This document shows positions 1 to 6,022 of a stretch of DNA of 7,722 nt, in pieces (positions within the stretch are counted from its first letter, which is position 1; the number at the start of each line of letters is the position of its first letter). The DNA is from JBLHGN01 sp047616325 (GTDB lineage: Bacteria; Pseudomonadota; Gammaproteobacteria; Pseudomonadales; Cellvibrionaceae), in the NCBI GenBank assembly GCA_047616325.1, contig JBLHGN010000173.1:1-7722 (forward strand), given 5' to 3'. Made by a program: the position numbers and the translations under genes. A model generated the notes under the pieces. The model made no database searches. It was not told where the DNA came from and saw nothing but the letters and a program-made list of their open reading frames with translations.

Positions 1-1931
1 CAGGTGATGGTCTTGTTGCTGAGATCGCTGCTGAAATTCATAAGGGTGCGATGGTCTTTATGCGCCGTGAATATTCCGTTCTTTTTATCTTTGTCGTGGC
101 GCTTACGGTGTTCTTATTTATAGGGTTTCGCTCCTGGCAAACGCCTTTTGCATTTGTCGTAGGTGCTTTGTGCTCGGCGGCGGCGGGTTACGCGGGGATG
201 TTTGCGGCAACTAAAGCTAATGTGCGCACCACTGTGGCGGCAAATACCAAGGGCGCCGCTACGGCACTGAGTGTGGCATTTTATGGTGGCTCGGTTATGG
301 GGCTTACTGTGGCGTCTATGGGCCTGTTGGGCCTTGGCTCGTTATACCTTCTGTTTGGTGCGAGCCCAGATCATGCCGAAGCCATTCACGGCTTTGGCAT
401 GGGAGCTTCTACAGTCGCACTATTTTCGCGTGTGGGTGGTGGTATCTTTACCAAAAGCGCCGATGTGGGTGCTGATCTCGTGGGCAAGTTGGAGGCAGGT
501 ATTCCCGAGGATGACCCAAGAAATCCCGGTGTCATCGCCGATAACGTGGGCGACAATGTGGGTGACGTTGCCGGTATGGGCTCCGACATCTTTGAGTCCT
601 ACTGTGGTTCTATGATCGCCACCATCGCCATTGCTTCCACTATGACAGTTGCCACCGTTTCGCATTTGGCGGCCGAAAAGGGTGACTTAATGTTTATACC
701 TTTGGCCTTGGCTTCAGTGGGGCTTATGTGTTCAATCTTGGGTATATTAATTGTGCGTTTCATGACGGCCAAATCTCCAGAAGTGGCCCTGCGAATAGGC
801 ACTATTGGAGCCACAATAATTTTCATCGCTGCCTCCTATGTGTTGATTTCGATGATGGGAATTCATTCTCACGTCTGGATGTGTGTGGTTTCTGGTGCAG
901 TGGGCGGCATCATAATTGGCCTTGTCACGGAATACTATACTGGAGGCAAACCCGTGCAAAAGATTGCCAAGGATGGTGAAACGGGAGCGGCTACCGTAAT
1001 GATCTCTGGTTTGGCCACCGGCATGGAATCTGTTGTTGTGCCAGTGATTTCTATCGCTAGCATTATTTACATTACCAACTTGTTGTTGCCCGATGGCGCA
1101 GGGGTTTACGGTGTGGGTATTGGCGCAGTGGGCATGTTGGCAACTGTTGGTATTACTATGGCGATCGATGCTTATGGTCCGGTTGCGGATAATGCTGGCG
1201 GTATTGCTGAAATGGCGGGGCTGGGCGAAGAAACCCGTAAAATTACCGATGGCCTTGACGAGGTGGGTAATACTACAGCGGCCATCGGCAAGGGTTTCGC
1301 CATCGGTGCTGCTGGGCTAGCCGCTTTAGCCATTATTGCGGCTTATATAAAAACAGTGTCTATTCACAATCCGGAGTTTGCCCTCGACATAAGTGATCCC
1401 CTAGTGCTTACCGGGATGTTCCTCGGGGCCATTTTCCCCTTTTATGTCAGTGCGCTCACCATGCGCGCCGTGGGTGATGCGGCCTTTGATATGATCAAAG
1501 AAATCCGTCGTCAATTTAAGGAAATACCCGGCCTGCTTGAAGGCACAGCCAAACCAGACAACGCTCGCTGCATTGATATAGCCACCCAGGCAGCGCTGCG
1601 TAAAATGATCTTGCCCGGAGTGTTGGCCGTTGCGGCTCCGGTATTTGTCGGCTTTATTTTGGGGCCAGAATCGCTCGGTGGTATGCTCGGTGGCGCCTTG
1701 ATTTGCTGTGTACTGTTAGCACTCACTATGGCCAACGCGGGTGGCGCTTGGGATAACGCTAAAAAATATGTCGAAAAGGGTAACTATGGCGGCAAAGGAT
1801 CTTCGGTGCATGCTGCCGTTGTGGTTGGCGATACGGTTGGCGACCCCTTTAAGGATACATCGGGGCCTTCAATGAACATTCTGATAAATGTAATGGCCAT
1901 TGTCAGCTTGGTGATTGCACCTTTGGTATAG
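1..1931 (+). CDS. hppA: Membrane-bound K+-dependent pyrophosphatase, probably Na+-pumping (5' partial)
   Basis: Integral inner-membrane pump that hydrolyses pyrophosphate to two phosphates and moves Na+ and/or H+ out of the cytoplasm. The frame is open to the left edge: 16 codons precede the ATG at base 51 and match the family (GDGLVAEIAAEIHKGA), so that ATG is internal and roughly the first 30-50 residues are missing. Numbering from that Met, the substrate site shows KSADVGADLVGK (135-146, where most members have KAADVGADLVGK), DDPRNP (154-159), DNVGDNVGD (164-172), DAYGPVADNAGG (373-384) and GDTVGDPFKDTSGP (593-606), with about 15 hydrophobic helices. GNTTAAIGKG (406-415) has Ala and Gly where K+-independent enzymes have Lys and Thr, placing it in the K+-dependent class. 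Glu182 in DIFESY matches the Glu typical of Na+-PPases; the transported ion is inferred from this. The gene stands alone and ends in a terminator. Confidence 0.97.
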   Translation, partial: GDGLVAEIAAEIHKGAMVFMRREYSVLFIFVVALTVFLFIGFRSWQTPFAFVVGALCSAAAGYAGMFAATKANVRTTVAANTKGAATALSVAFYGGSVMGLTVASMGLLGLGSLYLLFGASPDHAEAIHGFGMGASTVALFSRVGGGIFTKSADVGADLVGKLEAGIPEDDPRNPGVIADNVGDNVGDVAGMGSDIFESYCGSMIATIAIASTMTVATVSHLAAEKGDLMFIPLALASVGLMCSILGILIVRFMTAKSPEVALRIGTIGATIIFIAASYVLISMMGIHSHVWMCVVSGAVGGIIIGLVTEYYTGGKPVQKIAKDGETGAATVMISGLATGMESVVVPVISIASIIYITNLLLPDGAGVYGVGIGAVGMLATVGITMAIDAYGPVADNAGGIAEMAGLGEETRKITDGLDEVGNTTAAIGKGFAIGAAGLAALAIIAAYIKTVSIHNPEFALDISDPLVLTGMFLGAIFPFYVSALTMRAVGDAAFDMIKEIRRQFKEIPGLLEGTAKPDNARCIDIATQAALRKMILPGVLAVAAPVFVGFILGPESLGGMLGGALICCVLLALTMANAGGAWDNAKKYVEKGNYGGKGSSVHAAVVVGDTVGDPFKDTSGPSMNILINVMAIVSLVIAPLV

Positions 1932-1955
1932 GGGGGGCACGCTAGAGTCAGTTTC

Positions 1956-1982
1956 AAAAGGGATGACGTCGTCACCCCTTTT
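1956..1982 (+). terminator. Rho-independent terminator after hppA
   Basis: AAAAGGGATGAC (1956-1967) and GTCACCCCTTTT (1971-1982) form a 12-base-pair stem with one A-C mismatch around a GTC loop. It lies 24 bases past the hppA stop, and T-rich sequence follows (TTTTATTG, then a T6 run at 1990-1995). Stem, position and T tract together support an intrinsic terminator that separates hppA from msrA. Its A-rich 5' arm could also let it work in the opposite direction. Confidence 0.75.
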
Positions 1983-2013
1983 ATTGTCATTTTTTCGCTA
2001 AAACAACATGGAA

Positions 2014-2047
2014 TTGTGATAACTGTCTCGGCAATAATTTATATACT
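2014..2047 (+). promoter_or_regulatory. Weak candidate promoter for msrA
   Basis: The AT-rich stretch between the hppA terminator and msrA holds a good -10-like hexamer, TATACT (2042-2047), and a -35-like TTGTGA (2014-2019). They are 22 bases apart, too far for a standard sigma-70 promoter; TAATTT at 2035-2040 with the same -35 gives a 15-base spacer. A promoter must lie in this 115-base gap if the upstream terminator works, but the exact elements are uncertain. Confidence 0.25.
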
Positions 2048-2084
2048 CTGGTCTTGTCGGGTAGTGTCATACCTGTTTTTTGTT

Positions 2085-2089
2085 GAGGA
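2085..2089 (+). promoter_or_regulatory. Ribosome binding site of msrA
   Basis: GAGGA ends 8 bases before the ATG at 2098. It is the only strong Shine-Dalgarno sequence in front of any gene in the window, and it fixes the msrA start, which also gives an intact signal peptide. Confidence 0.8.
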
Positions 2090-2097
2090 TATAAGTA

Positions 2098-2715
2098 ATG
2101 CGAATAGTTAAAAATATTTTGGCGAGTGCGCTGTTGGTTTTGAGTGCCGTTTCAGTGTACGTTCGTGCCGAACCCATCACCACTGAATATAAAATGGCGG
2201 TTTTTGCGGGTGGCTGTTTTTGGTGTATGGAGCCACCCTTCGACAAACTTGATGGTGTTATTGCAACAACTTCCGGTTATATCGGTGGTTCGTCAAAAAC
2301 CGCAGTGTACAAAACGGTGTCTGCCGGAGGCTCGGGGCATTTTGAAGCTCTGCAGGTAAAATATGATCCGGCGCGTGTGTCCTATGCACTTTTACTGGAT
2401 GTCTTTTGGCGCAATGTCGATCCGTTCGACAGGGTTGGTCAATTTTGTGACAAAGGTGATCAGTATCTTAGTGCCATTTTTTACCGCAATGAAGAAGAGA
2501 AAATCTTGGCTGAAATTAGTATGGCCGACATAGCAGAGCGCCTGGCTGTAAAGAGTGCGAGCGCTATTGCCACCCAGGTACTTGCCGCCAAACAGTTTTA
2601 CCCGGCCGAGGATTACCATCAGAACTACTACCAGAGAAATCCCATTCGCTATAAATACTACCGCAACGCCTGTGGCCGAGATAAACGTTTGGAGCGCGTT
2701 TGGGGTGAGCGCTGA
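2098..2715 (+). CDS. msrA: Peptide-methionine (S)-S-oxide reductase, exported form
   Basis: Reduces methionine-S-sulfoxide in oxidised proteins back to methionine. The 205-residue protein carries the family signature GCFWC (39-43), with Cys40 as catalytic nucleophile. Glu83 (GHFEALQVKYDP), Asp118 and Tyr123 (CDKGDQYLSAIFY) lie at the same offsets from that Cys as Glu94, Asp129 and Tyr134 do from Cys51 in E. coli MsrA. Cys192 near the C-terminus (YRNACGRD) is the likely resolving cysteine; Cys117 is another candidate. Residues 1-24 look like a Sec signal peptide: basic start (MRIVKN), hydrophobic core 7-22, cleavage after Val-Arg-Ala24, so the enzyme probably acts in the periplasm or on the cell surface. 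No lipobox is present. The strong GAGGA site supports the start. It appears to be a single-gene unit; I find no convincing terminator behind it and no msrB domain or neighbour. Confidence 0.97.
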   Translation: MRIVKNILASALLVLSAVSVYVRAEPITTEYKMAVFAGGCFWCMEPPFDKLDGVIATTSGYIGGSSKTAVYKTVSAGGSGHFEALQVKYDPARVSYALLLDVFWRNVDPFDRVGQFCDKGDQYLSAIFYRNEEEKILAEISMADIAERLAVKSASAIATQVLAAKQFYPAEDYHQNYYQRNPIRYKYYRNACGRDKRLERVWGER

Positions 2716-2797
2716 GGGCTTTCAAGATAGAGGTATGATTGGGAAAAGTTTTGCTGTGGGCTTTTTCGCCAGCGAATAAAGAGCTAAGCTGCGTGAC

Positions 2798-2859
2798 TAT
2801 CTTAAGTTCTATATCTTGAGTTTTATGTATAGATGGACACCATCTATCTCAATTGAGAT
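2798..2859 (+). repeat. Cluster of short direct and inverted repeats upstream of mpl
   Basis: Within the msrA-mpl gap TATCTTAAGTT (2798-2808) recurs as TATCTTGAGTT (2812-2822), 14 bases on, and TATCTCAATTG starts at 2845, giving three copies of TATCTYRA. ATAGATGG/CCATCTAT (2829-2836/2840-2847) is a perfect 8-base-pair hairpin with an ACA loop. It overlaps the perfect 14-base palindrome ATCTCAATTGAGAT (2846-2859). This resembles an operator region for mpl more than a terminator, because no T run follows. The role is inference. Confidence 0.5.
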
Positions 2860-2884
2860 TTAACTTTTACCACTAACATCTAGG

Positions 2885-2900
2885 GTCGATTTCTTTCGAC
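2885..2900 (+). other. Small hairpin in the mpl leader
   Basis: GTCGA (2885-2889) and TCGAC (2896-2900) pair around a TTTCTT loop, 17 bases before the mpl ATG. A degenerate Shine-Dalgarno, TAAGCAG (2903-2909), follows and ends 8 bases before the start. The stem is short and may be chance. Confidence 0.3.
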
Positions 2901-2917
2901 AATAAGCAGCGCTTGCT

Positions 2918-4333
2918 ATGCACATACATATATTGGGTGTTTGCGGCACCTTTATGGGTTCTTTGGCGCAATTGGCGATAGCCTCTGGCCACCGAGTGAC
3001 GGGTTCAGATGCGAATGTTTATGCGCCTATGAGTACGCAGCTCGAAGCGGCGGGTATCGAATTGATAGAGGGCTTCAACCCGGATCAGCTTGAGCCAGTC
3101 CCAGACGTGGTGGTGGTGGGCAATGTCGTTAGCCGGAGCAACCCTGTAATGGAAGCGGTGTTGGATCGCGGCATTCCCTATGTTTCTGGGCCGCAGTGGT
3201 TGGCCGAAAATATTTTGCATCACAAGTGGGTGTTGGCCATTGCTGGCACCCACGGGAAAACCACCACCTCGAGTATGTTGGCGTGGATATTGGACTTTGC
3301 AGGCTACGACCCCAGCTTTTTAATTGGTGGCGTGCCCGGTAATTTCCCCGTATCCGCGAGGCTTACCGAAAGCAGCTTTTTTGTGATTGAGGCCGACGAG
3401 TACGATACGGCATTTTTTGATAAGCGCTCCAAATTTGTTCACTACCGCCCGCGCACACTAGTGCTTAATAATTTAGAGTTTGATCACGCGGATATTTTCC
3501 CCGACCTAGCGGCAATACAAACCCAATTTCATCACCTTATCCGCACCGTGCCGCGCATTGGCATGGTAATTTATCGCGATGAAATGAGCCTGGACGAGGT
3601 GGTAGCACAGGGCTGTTGGTCCGATACCCAGCTTATGAGCCCAGACGCATACGACAGCGGTGCCTTCTGGCAATACCAACTACGGCGAGCAGATGGTGGC
3701 ATATTTGATGTAGTAATGGCCGGGCAGGTTACCGGTACCGTGCATTGGCCATTGAGCGGCGAGCACAACGTTCACAATGCCATTAGCGCCATCGCCGCAG
3801 CCCGTCACGTGGGCGTACAACCGGATTTAGCCTGCGAGGCCTTGAGCGTTTTTCAGGGTGTAAAGCGGAGAATGGAGCTTGTTGGCGAGGTTAGTGGTGT
3901 GTACGTTTATGATGACTTTGCCCATCACCCTACGGCGATCGCAAGCACTTTGCAGGGCTTACGTGCAAAAGTCGGCGACGCACCGATAGTGGCGATTATT
4001 GAGTCGCGCTCCAACACGATGAAAAAGGGAATTCACCGCCAGCATTTACTTGCCTCCGTGGCCGAGGCAGACACGGTCTGCTGGCACCAAGCAGATAATC
4101 TGGACTGGAACTTGGGCGATTACGTGGCCGTCGATGAGGCCAGTAGCGCTGCACTTGGGGGTAGTGCCAAGCAAAAATTGCGTCTGCACTACTCCCAGGT
4201 ATTCGACAGCACTGAATCGATTCTGGACCATGTGGTCACCAAGGTTTGCGCCGGCTCGCATATAGTGATAATGAGTAACGGTGGGTTTGATGGGATTCAT
4301 AAACGATTAATTACACGGCTCGAGCAACTATAA
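2918..4333 (+). CDS. mpl: UDP-N-acetylmuramate:L-alanyl-gamma-D-glutamyl-meso-diaminopimelate ligase
   Basis: Cytoplasmic Mur-ligase-family enzyme of peptidoglycan recycling: with ATP it joins the tripeptide L-Ala-gamma-D-Glu-meso-DAP, recovered from old wall, to UDP-MurNAc, bypassing MurC, MurD and MurE. The 471-residue length is normal. The N-terminal UDP-binding fold starts MHIHILGVCGTFMG and TGSDANVYAPMS (28-39). The ATP loop is GTHGKTTTS (110-118). Central-domain motifs are VIEADEYDTAFFDKRSKFVH (156-175), NNLEFDHADIF (184-194) and GEHNVHN (281-287). The C-terminal domain has KRRMELVG (316-323), YDDFAHHPTAI (331-341), SRSNTMKKG (363-371) and SNGGFDGIHKRL (453-464). MCGTFMG-type start, full ATP motif and tripeptide-ligase motifs separate it from MurC. 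The ATG at 2918 aligns with E. coli Mpl from residue 1, though its ribosome site is poor. ubiX follows after 34 bases, probably in one transcript. Confidence 0.98.
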   Translation: MHIHILGVCGTFMGSLAQLAIASGHRVTGSDANVYAPMSTQLEAAGIELIEGFNPDQLEPVPDVVVVGNVVSRSNPVMEAVLDRGIPYVSGPQWLAENILHHKWVLAIAGTHGKTTTSSMLAWILDFAGYDPSFLIGGVPGNFPVSARLTESSFFVIEADEYDTAFFDKRSKFVHYRPRTLVLNNLEFDHADIFPDLAAIQTQFHHLIRTVPRIGMVIYRDEMSLDEVVAQGCWSDTQLMSPDAYDSGAFWQYQLRRADGGIFDVVMAGQVTGTVHWPLSGEHNVHNAISAIAAARHVGVQPDLACEALSVFQGVKRRMELVGEVSGVYVYDDFAHHPTAIASTLQGLRAKVGDAPIVAIIESRSNTMKKGIHRQHLLASVAEADTVCWHQADNLDWNLGDYVAVDEASSAALGGSAKQKLRLHYSQVFDSTESILDHVVTKVCAGSHIVIMSNGGFDGIHKRLITRLEQL

Positions 4334-4369
4334 ATAGTTTTCATTATTACAAACGGCTGCAAAAACTAT
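4334..4369 (+). other. Inverted repeat covering the ubiX start codon
   Basis: ATAGTTTT (4334-4341), directly after the mpl stop, is the exact reverse complement of AAAACTAT (4362-4369), which includes the first two bases of the ubiX ATG. The loop is 20 bases. The arms are almost all A-U, so the stem would be weak. No Shine-Dalgarno precedes ubiX, so translation may depend on upstream ribosomes or on this element; that is inference. Confidence 0.35.
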
Positions 4370-4976
4370 GAAGTGGAAAAAAACTGTCACTCTGGCCATT
4401 ACCGGAGCTTCGGGTGCTCAATATGGCCTGCGCTTGCTGCAATGCCTTGTCGCGACCGAATGTCGTGTTTATTTATTAATTTCTCGCGCGGCCGAGGTGG
4501 TGATTGCCACAGAAACAACTCATAAGCTACCGCAAGATAACGCTGCAATGGGCGCATATCTTGCGGATTTTGCTGAGGCCAAAACGGGTCAAGTTCAGTT
4601 GTATAGCCGTGAGGACTGGTTTGCTCCGGTGGCCTCCGGTTCAAGTGCTCCTGCTTCGATGGTGATTTGTCCGGCCAGTGGCGGAACCCTATCCGCCATT
4701 GCCACCGGTGCGAGTAATAATCTAATCGAGCGAGCGGCAGATGTGGCTCTTAAAGAGCGGCGACAATTAATAGTCGTGCCGCGCGAAACCCCTTACTCGG
4801 AAATTCACCTGGAAAATATGTTAAAAATCACACGTATGGGCGGCATTGTTCTGCCGGCAAGTCCGGGCTTTTATCAATCTCCCGTTTCTGTTGAAAGCTT
4901 AATTGATTTTATTGTGGCAAGAATCATGGATCACTTGGGAGTACCGCAAGATCTATTTTCAAAGTGGGGGGAGTAG
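4368..4976 (+). CDS. ubiX: Flavin prenyltransferase UbiX
   Basis: Attaches a dimethylallyl group to reduced FMN to make prenyl-FMN, the cofactor that the decarboxylase UbiD needs in ubiquinone synthesis. It is a soluble flavodoxin-like protein, in the known family a dodecamer. The 202-residue sequence opens with the flavin-binding TLAITGASGAQYG (8-20). The central block is SGSSAPASMVICPASGGTLS (90-109), then GASNNLIERAADVALKERR (114-132) and VPRETPYSEIHLENML (137-152). Residues described for P. aeruginosa UbiX fall at identical numbers here: Ser15, Glu49, Arg122, Lys129, Glu140, Tyr169, Arg185 and Trp200 (numbers from memory). The active site therefore looks complete, and the matching numbering supports the ATG at 4368 despite the lack of a Shine-Dalgarno. 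mpl lies 34 bases upstream, an adjacency also known in Pseudomonas. No ubiD is visible. The phenolic-acid decarboxylase partner type (Pad1-like) is a less likely reading. Confidence 0.97.
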   Translation: MKWKKTVTLAITGASGAQYGLRLLQCLVATECRVYLLISRAAEVVIATETTHKLPQDNAAMGAYLADFAEAKTGQVQLYSREDWFAPVASGSSAPASMVICPASGGTLSAIATGASNNLIERAADVALKERRQLIVVPRETPYSEIHLENMLKITRMGGIVLPASPGFYQSPVSVESLIDFIVARIMDHLGVPQDLFSKWGE

Positions 4977-4991
4977 GGGGAAGGTTAAAAG

Positions 4992-5034
4992 TTTGGGCCC
5001 TAGATTTAAGTCTTCTTAGATACCTAGGCCTAAA
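4992..5034. terminator. Long hairpin across the convergent ubiX and FHA gene ends
   Basis: Bases 4992-5003 pair with 5024-5034 (one bulged C, one G-U on the + strand), and 5004-5010 pair with 5015-5021 (one G-U) around a TCTT loop, with a two-base AC bulge between the two stems. The structure starts 15 bases after the ubiX stop and holds the FHA stop codon (5016-5018) in its 3' arm. On the - strand it is followed by CTTTTAACC, a modest T tract, so it may end the FHA transcript. On the + strand pairing is better but no U run follows. A shared terminator is plausible but not canonical. Confidence 0.45.
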
Positions 5035-5849
5035 ATAATATATGTGGTCAAACCTATTAAGCTGGCGATGACTATACCTGCGAGAAGCACCGGCTTGTGT
5101 TCGTTTGCGTATAAGTTAAGTTCTTCGCGATTGCCCGGCGAAGTGGGTTTTGATTTCCATTGTTTTTGAATGGGCGCTTTGTCTGCAGCGGCTTCCTTCT
5201 TTATGACCCGATGGATGCCAGTGGACGCCAGTGGCAGTTTAATATCCGGGCCAAAGACGCGAAAGCTGTATACATCCAGACGAATTCTGTCGCCGGGAAA
5301 TATTTGCCCTAGCGATACTTTTTTATCGTTAACAAATGTACCGTTGGCCGAGCCGAGATCGCGTAGTGTTAAATGGGAGTAGTGCACGGTAATCTCGGCG
5401 TGTTGTCGCGATAAGTGAGTACCGGGAAAGACGATGTCGCAATGGCTGCCGCGGCCGAGGGTGATCACCTTATCCGCACCGGCAACTATGGGGAACTCCT
5501 GCCCCGAGAGCCAGCTAGAGTCAGCGATCAGTGACCAATAGCGTTGCTTTGCACCGCTGTCTACAACTATTGGGTCGATAATCTCAAGATCTACTTCACC
5601 AATGCTAATGATATCGCCACAGACCACTTGTTTCTGCGTAATTCTTTGTTTGTTAACAAAAGTGCCACGCTCGCTGCCCAGGTCCTTGAGTAGGAAGGTA
5701 TCGCCCTGGTTGATTATTTTGGCGTGGGAGGCAGAAACAGAAGGGTCTTCAATGGTGAGATGGTTTGTTTTTGCGTGCCCAATAGACAAGGCCTTTTCCA
5801 TCGCCCAAAATGGTTCCTGTCTTTTGTCCTTAAACTGAATTTTAAGCAT
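5016..5849 (-). CDS. Tail-anchored protein with two FHA domains
   Basis: FHA domains bind phosphothreonine peptides, so this is probably a membrane-held adaptor facing the cytoplasm; its partner is unknown. Of 277 residues, the first FHA domain spans about 18-92: SIGHAKTNHLTIEDPSVSAS (22-41), His42, DLGSERGTFVN (56-66). The second spans about 127-200: LGRGSHCDIVF (131-141), LSRQH (146-150), DLGSANGTFVN (164-174). The second keeps every core residue (Gly132-Arg133, Ser147, His150, Asn169-Gly170). The first has His25 for the usual Arg and Arg61 for the usual Asn, so its phosphopeptide binding may be altered. A basic, probably disordered linker (about 203-252) leads to one hydrophobic helix (about 254-276) ending one residue before the C-terminus. 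There is no signal peptide, kinase or phosphatase domain, and no such gene nearby. The ATG at 5849 lacks a good ribosome site but leaves a complete FHA fold. Confidence 0.93.
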   Translation of the reverse strand: MLKIQFKDKRQEPFWAMEKALSIGHAKTNHLTIEDPSVSASHAKIINQGDTFLLKDLGSERGTFVNKQRITQKQVVCGDIISIGEVDLEIIDPIVVDSGAKQRYWSLIADSSWLSGQEFPIVAGADKVITLGRGSHCDIVFPGTHLSRQHAEITVHYSHLTLRDLGSANGTFVNDKKVSLGQIFPGDRIRLDVYSFRVFGPDIKLPLASTGIHRVIKKEAAADKAPIQKQWKSKPTSPGNREELNLYANEHKPVLLAGIVIASLIGLTTYIILGLGI

Positions 5850-5895
5850 TGGCTAAGCGAGCGTGTGTAATAGTGGATAAGCCTAAAAAAAAGAC

Positions 5896-5925
5896 AGTAT
5901 AGCGGTAACGGGGGGGGAAGCGTAA
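5896..5925 (-). promoter_or_regulatory. Candidate FHA-gene promoter with a poly-C spacer
   Basis: On the - strand TATACT (5896-5901) matches the -10 consensus at five of six bases and lies 46 bases before the FHA ATG. The -35 candidate, TTACGC (5920-5925), is weak (two of six) with an 18-base spacer. Eight consecutive C bases (5910-5917) fall inside that spacer. The -10 is reasonable; the full promoter assignment is tentative. Confidence 0.3.
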
Positions 5926-5928
5926 TAT

Positions 5929-5962
5929 CGTTTCGCTGCTGATATGATATTTGAGCGAAATG
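5929..5962. repeat. Inverted repeat in the divergent promoter region
   Basis: TTTCGCT (5931-5937) and AGCGAAA (5954-5960) are perfect inverted arms, extended by a wobble and a C-G pair to 5929/5962, separated by 16 AT-rich bases that include TATGAT. Arm length and spacing fit a dimeric regulator site or an RNA hairpin. The choice between these is open. Confidence 0.45.
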
Positions 5963-5984
5963 TTTCCAAAATAGGAGTGTTATT

Positions 5985-6015
5985 TGGCGGGCAAGCCCGT
6001 TAGTCTTGCCCTTTT
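5985..6015 (+). terminator. Terminator-like hairpin with an alternative fold, upstream of the RND gene
   Basis: GGGCAAG (5989-5995) and CTTGCCC (6005-6011) form a perfect 7-base-pair stem with a 9-base loop, followed directly by TTTT (6012-6015) and ATATAAT: the form of an intrinsic terminator on the + strand. The same 5' arm can instead fold locally as CGGG-CAAG-CCCG (5988-5999), extended by wobble pairs to 5985/6002. The two folds exclude each other. No + strand gene precedes it, so attenuation of the exporter gene or termination of a short RNA are the likely options. Confidence 0.45.
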
Positions 6016-6016
6016 A

Positions 6017-6022
6017 TATAAT
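6017..6022 (+). promoter_or_regulatory. Perfect -10 hexamer upstream of the RND gene
   Basis: TATAAT lies 81 bases before the exporter ATG in an AT-rich run; a second -10-like GATAAT follows at 6026-6031. No good -35 lies 16-18 bases upstream, where the hairpin arm 5996-6000 sits. Transcription from it would begin near base 6029, almost on the ATG at 6030. It could be a real promoter helped by an activator, or simply AT-rich sequence. Confidence 0.35.

Noticed and set aside
271..665. Several overlapping open frames on both strands within hppA
   Set aside because: They cover the conserved pyrophosphatase substrate motifs of the true frame and result from its Gly/Ala/Val-rich codons lacking stops in other frames.
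2742..2767. GAAAAG...CTTTTTC as a terminator of msrA
   Set aside because: The stem is A-T rich and short with a 12-base loop, and no T run follows the 3' arm; not distinguishable from chance.
2735..2779. 14-codon frame after msrA with AGAGG in front
   Set aside because: The AGAGG is only one base from the ATG, too close to act as a ribosome site, and the peptide has no notable features.
2816..2833. TTGAGT and TATAGA as an mpl promoter
   Set aside because: The two hexamers are only 6 bases apart, and no better-spaced pair was found, so no promoter is called here.
4966..4997. G-rich stretch at the ubiX end as a possible G-quadruplex
   Set aside because: Only three separate runs of three or more G occur in close range (4966-4971, 4976-4980, 4995-4997); four are needed.
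5872..5880. DnaA-box-like TTATCCACT on the - strand
   Set aside because: One mismatch to the consensus and a single copy; no cluster, no AT-rich unwinding element and no dnaA or gidA neighbour, so there is no case for an origin.
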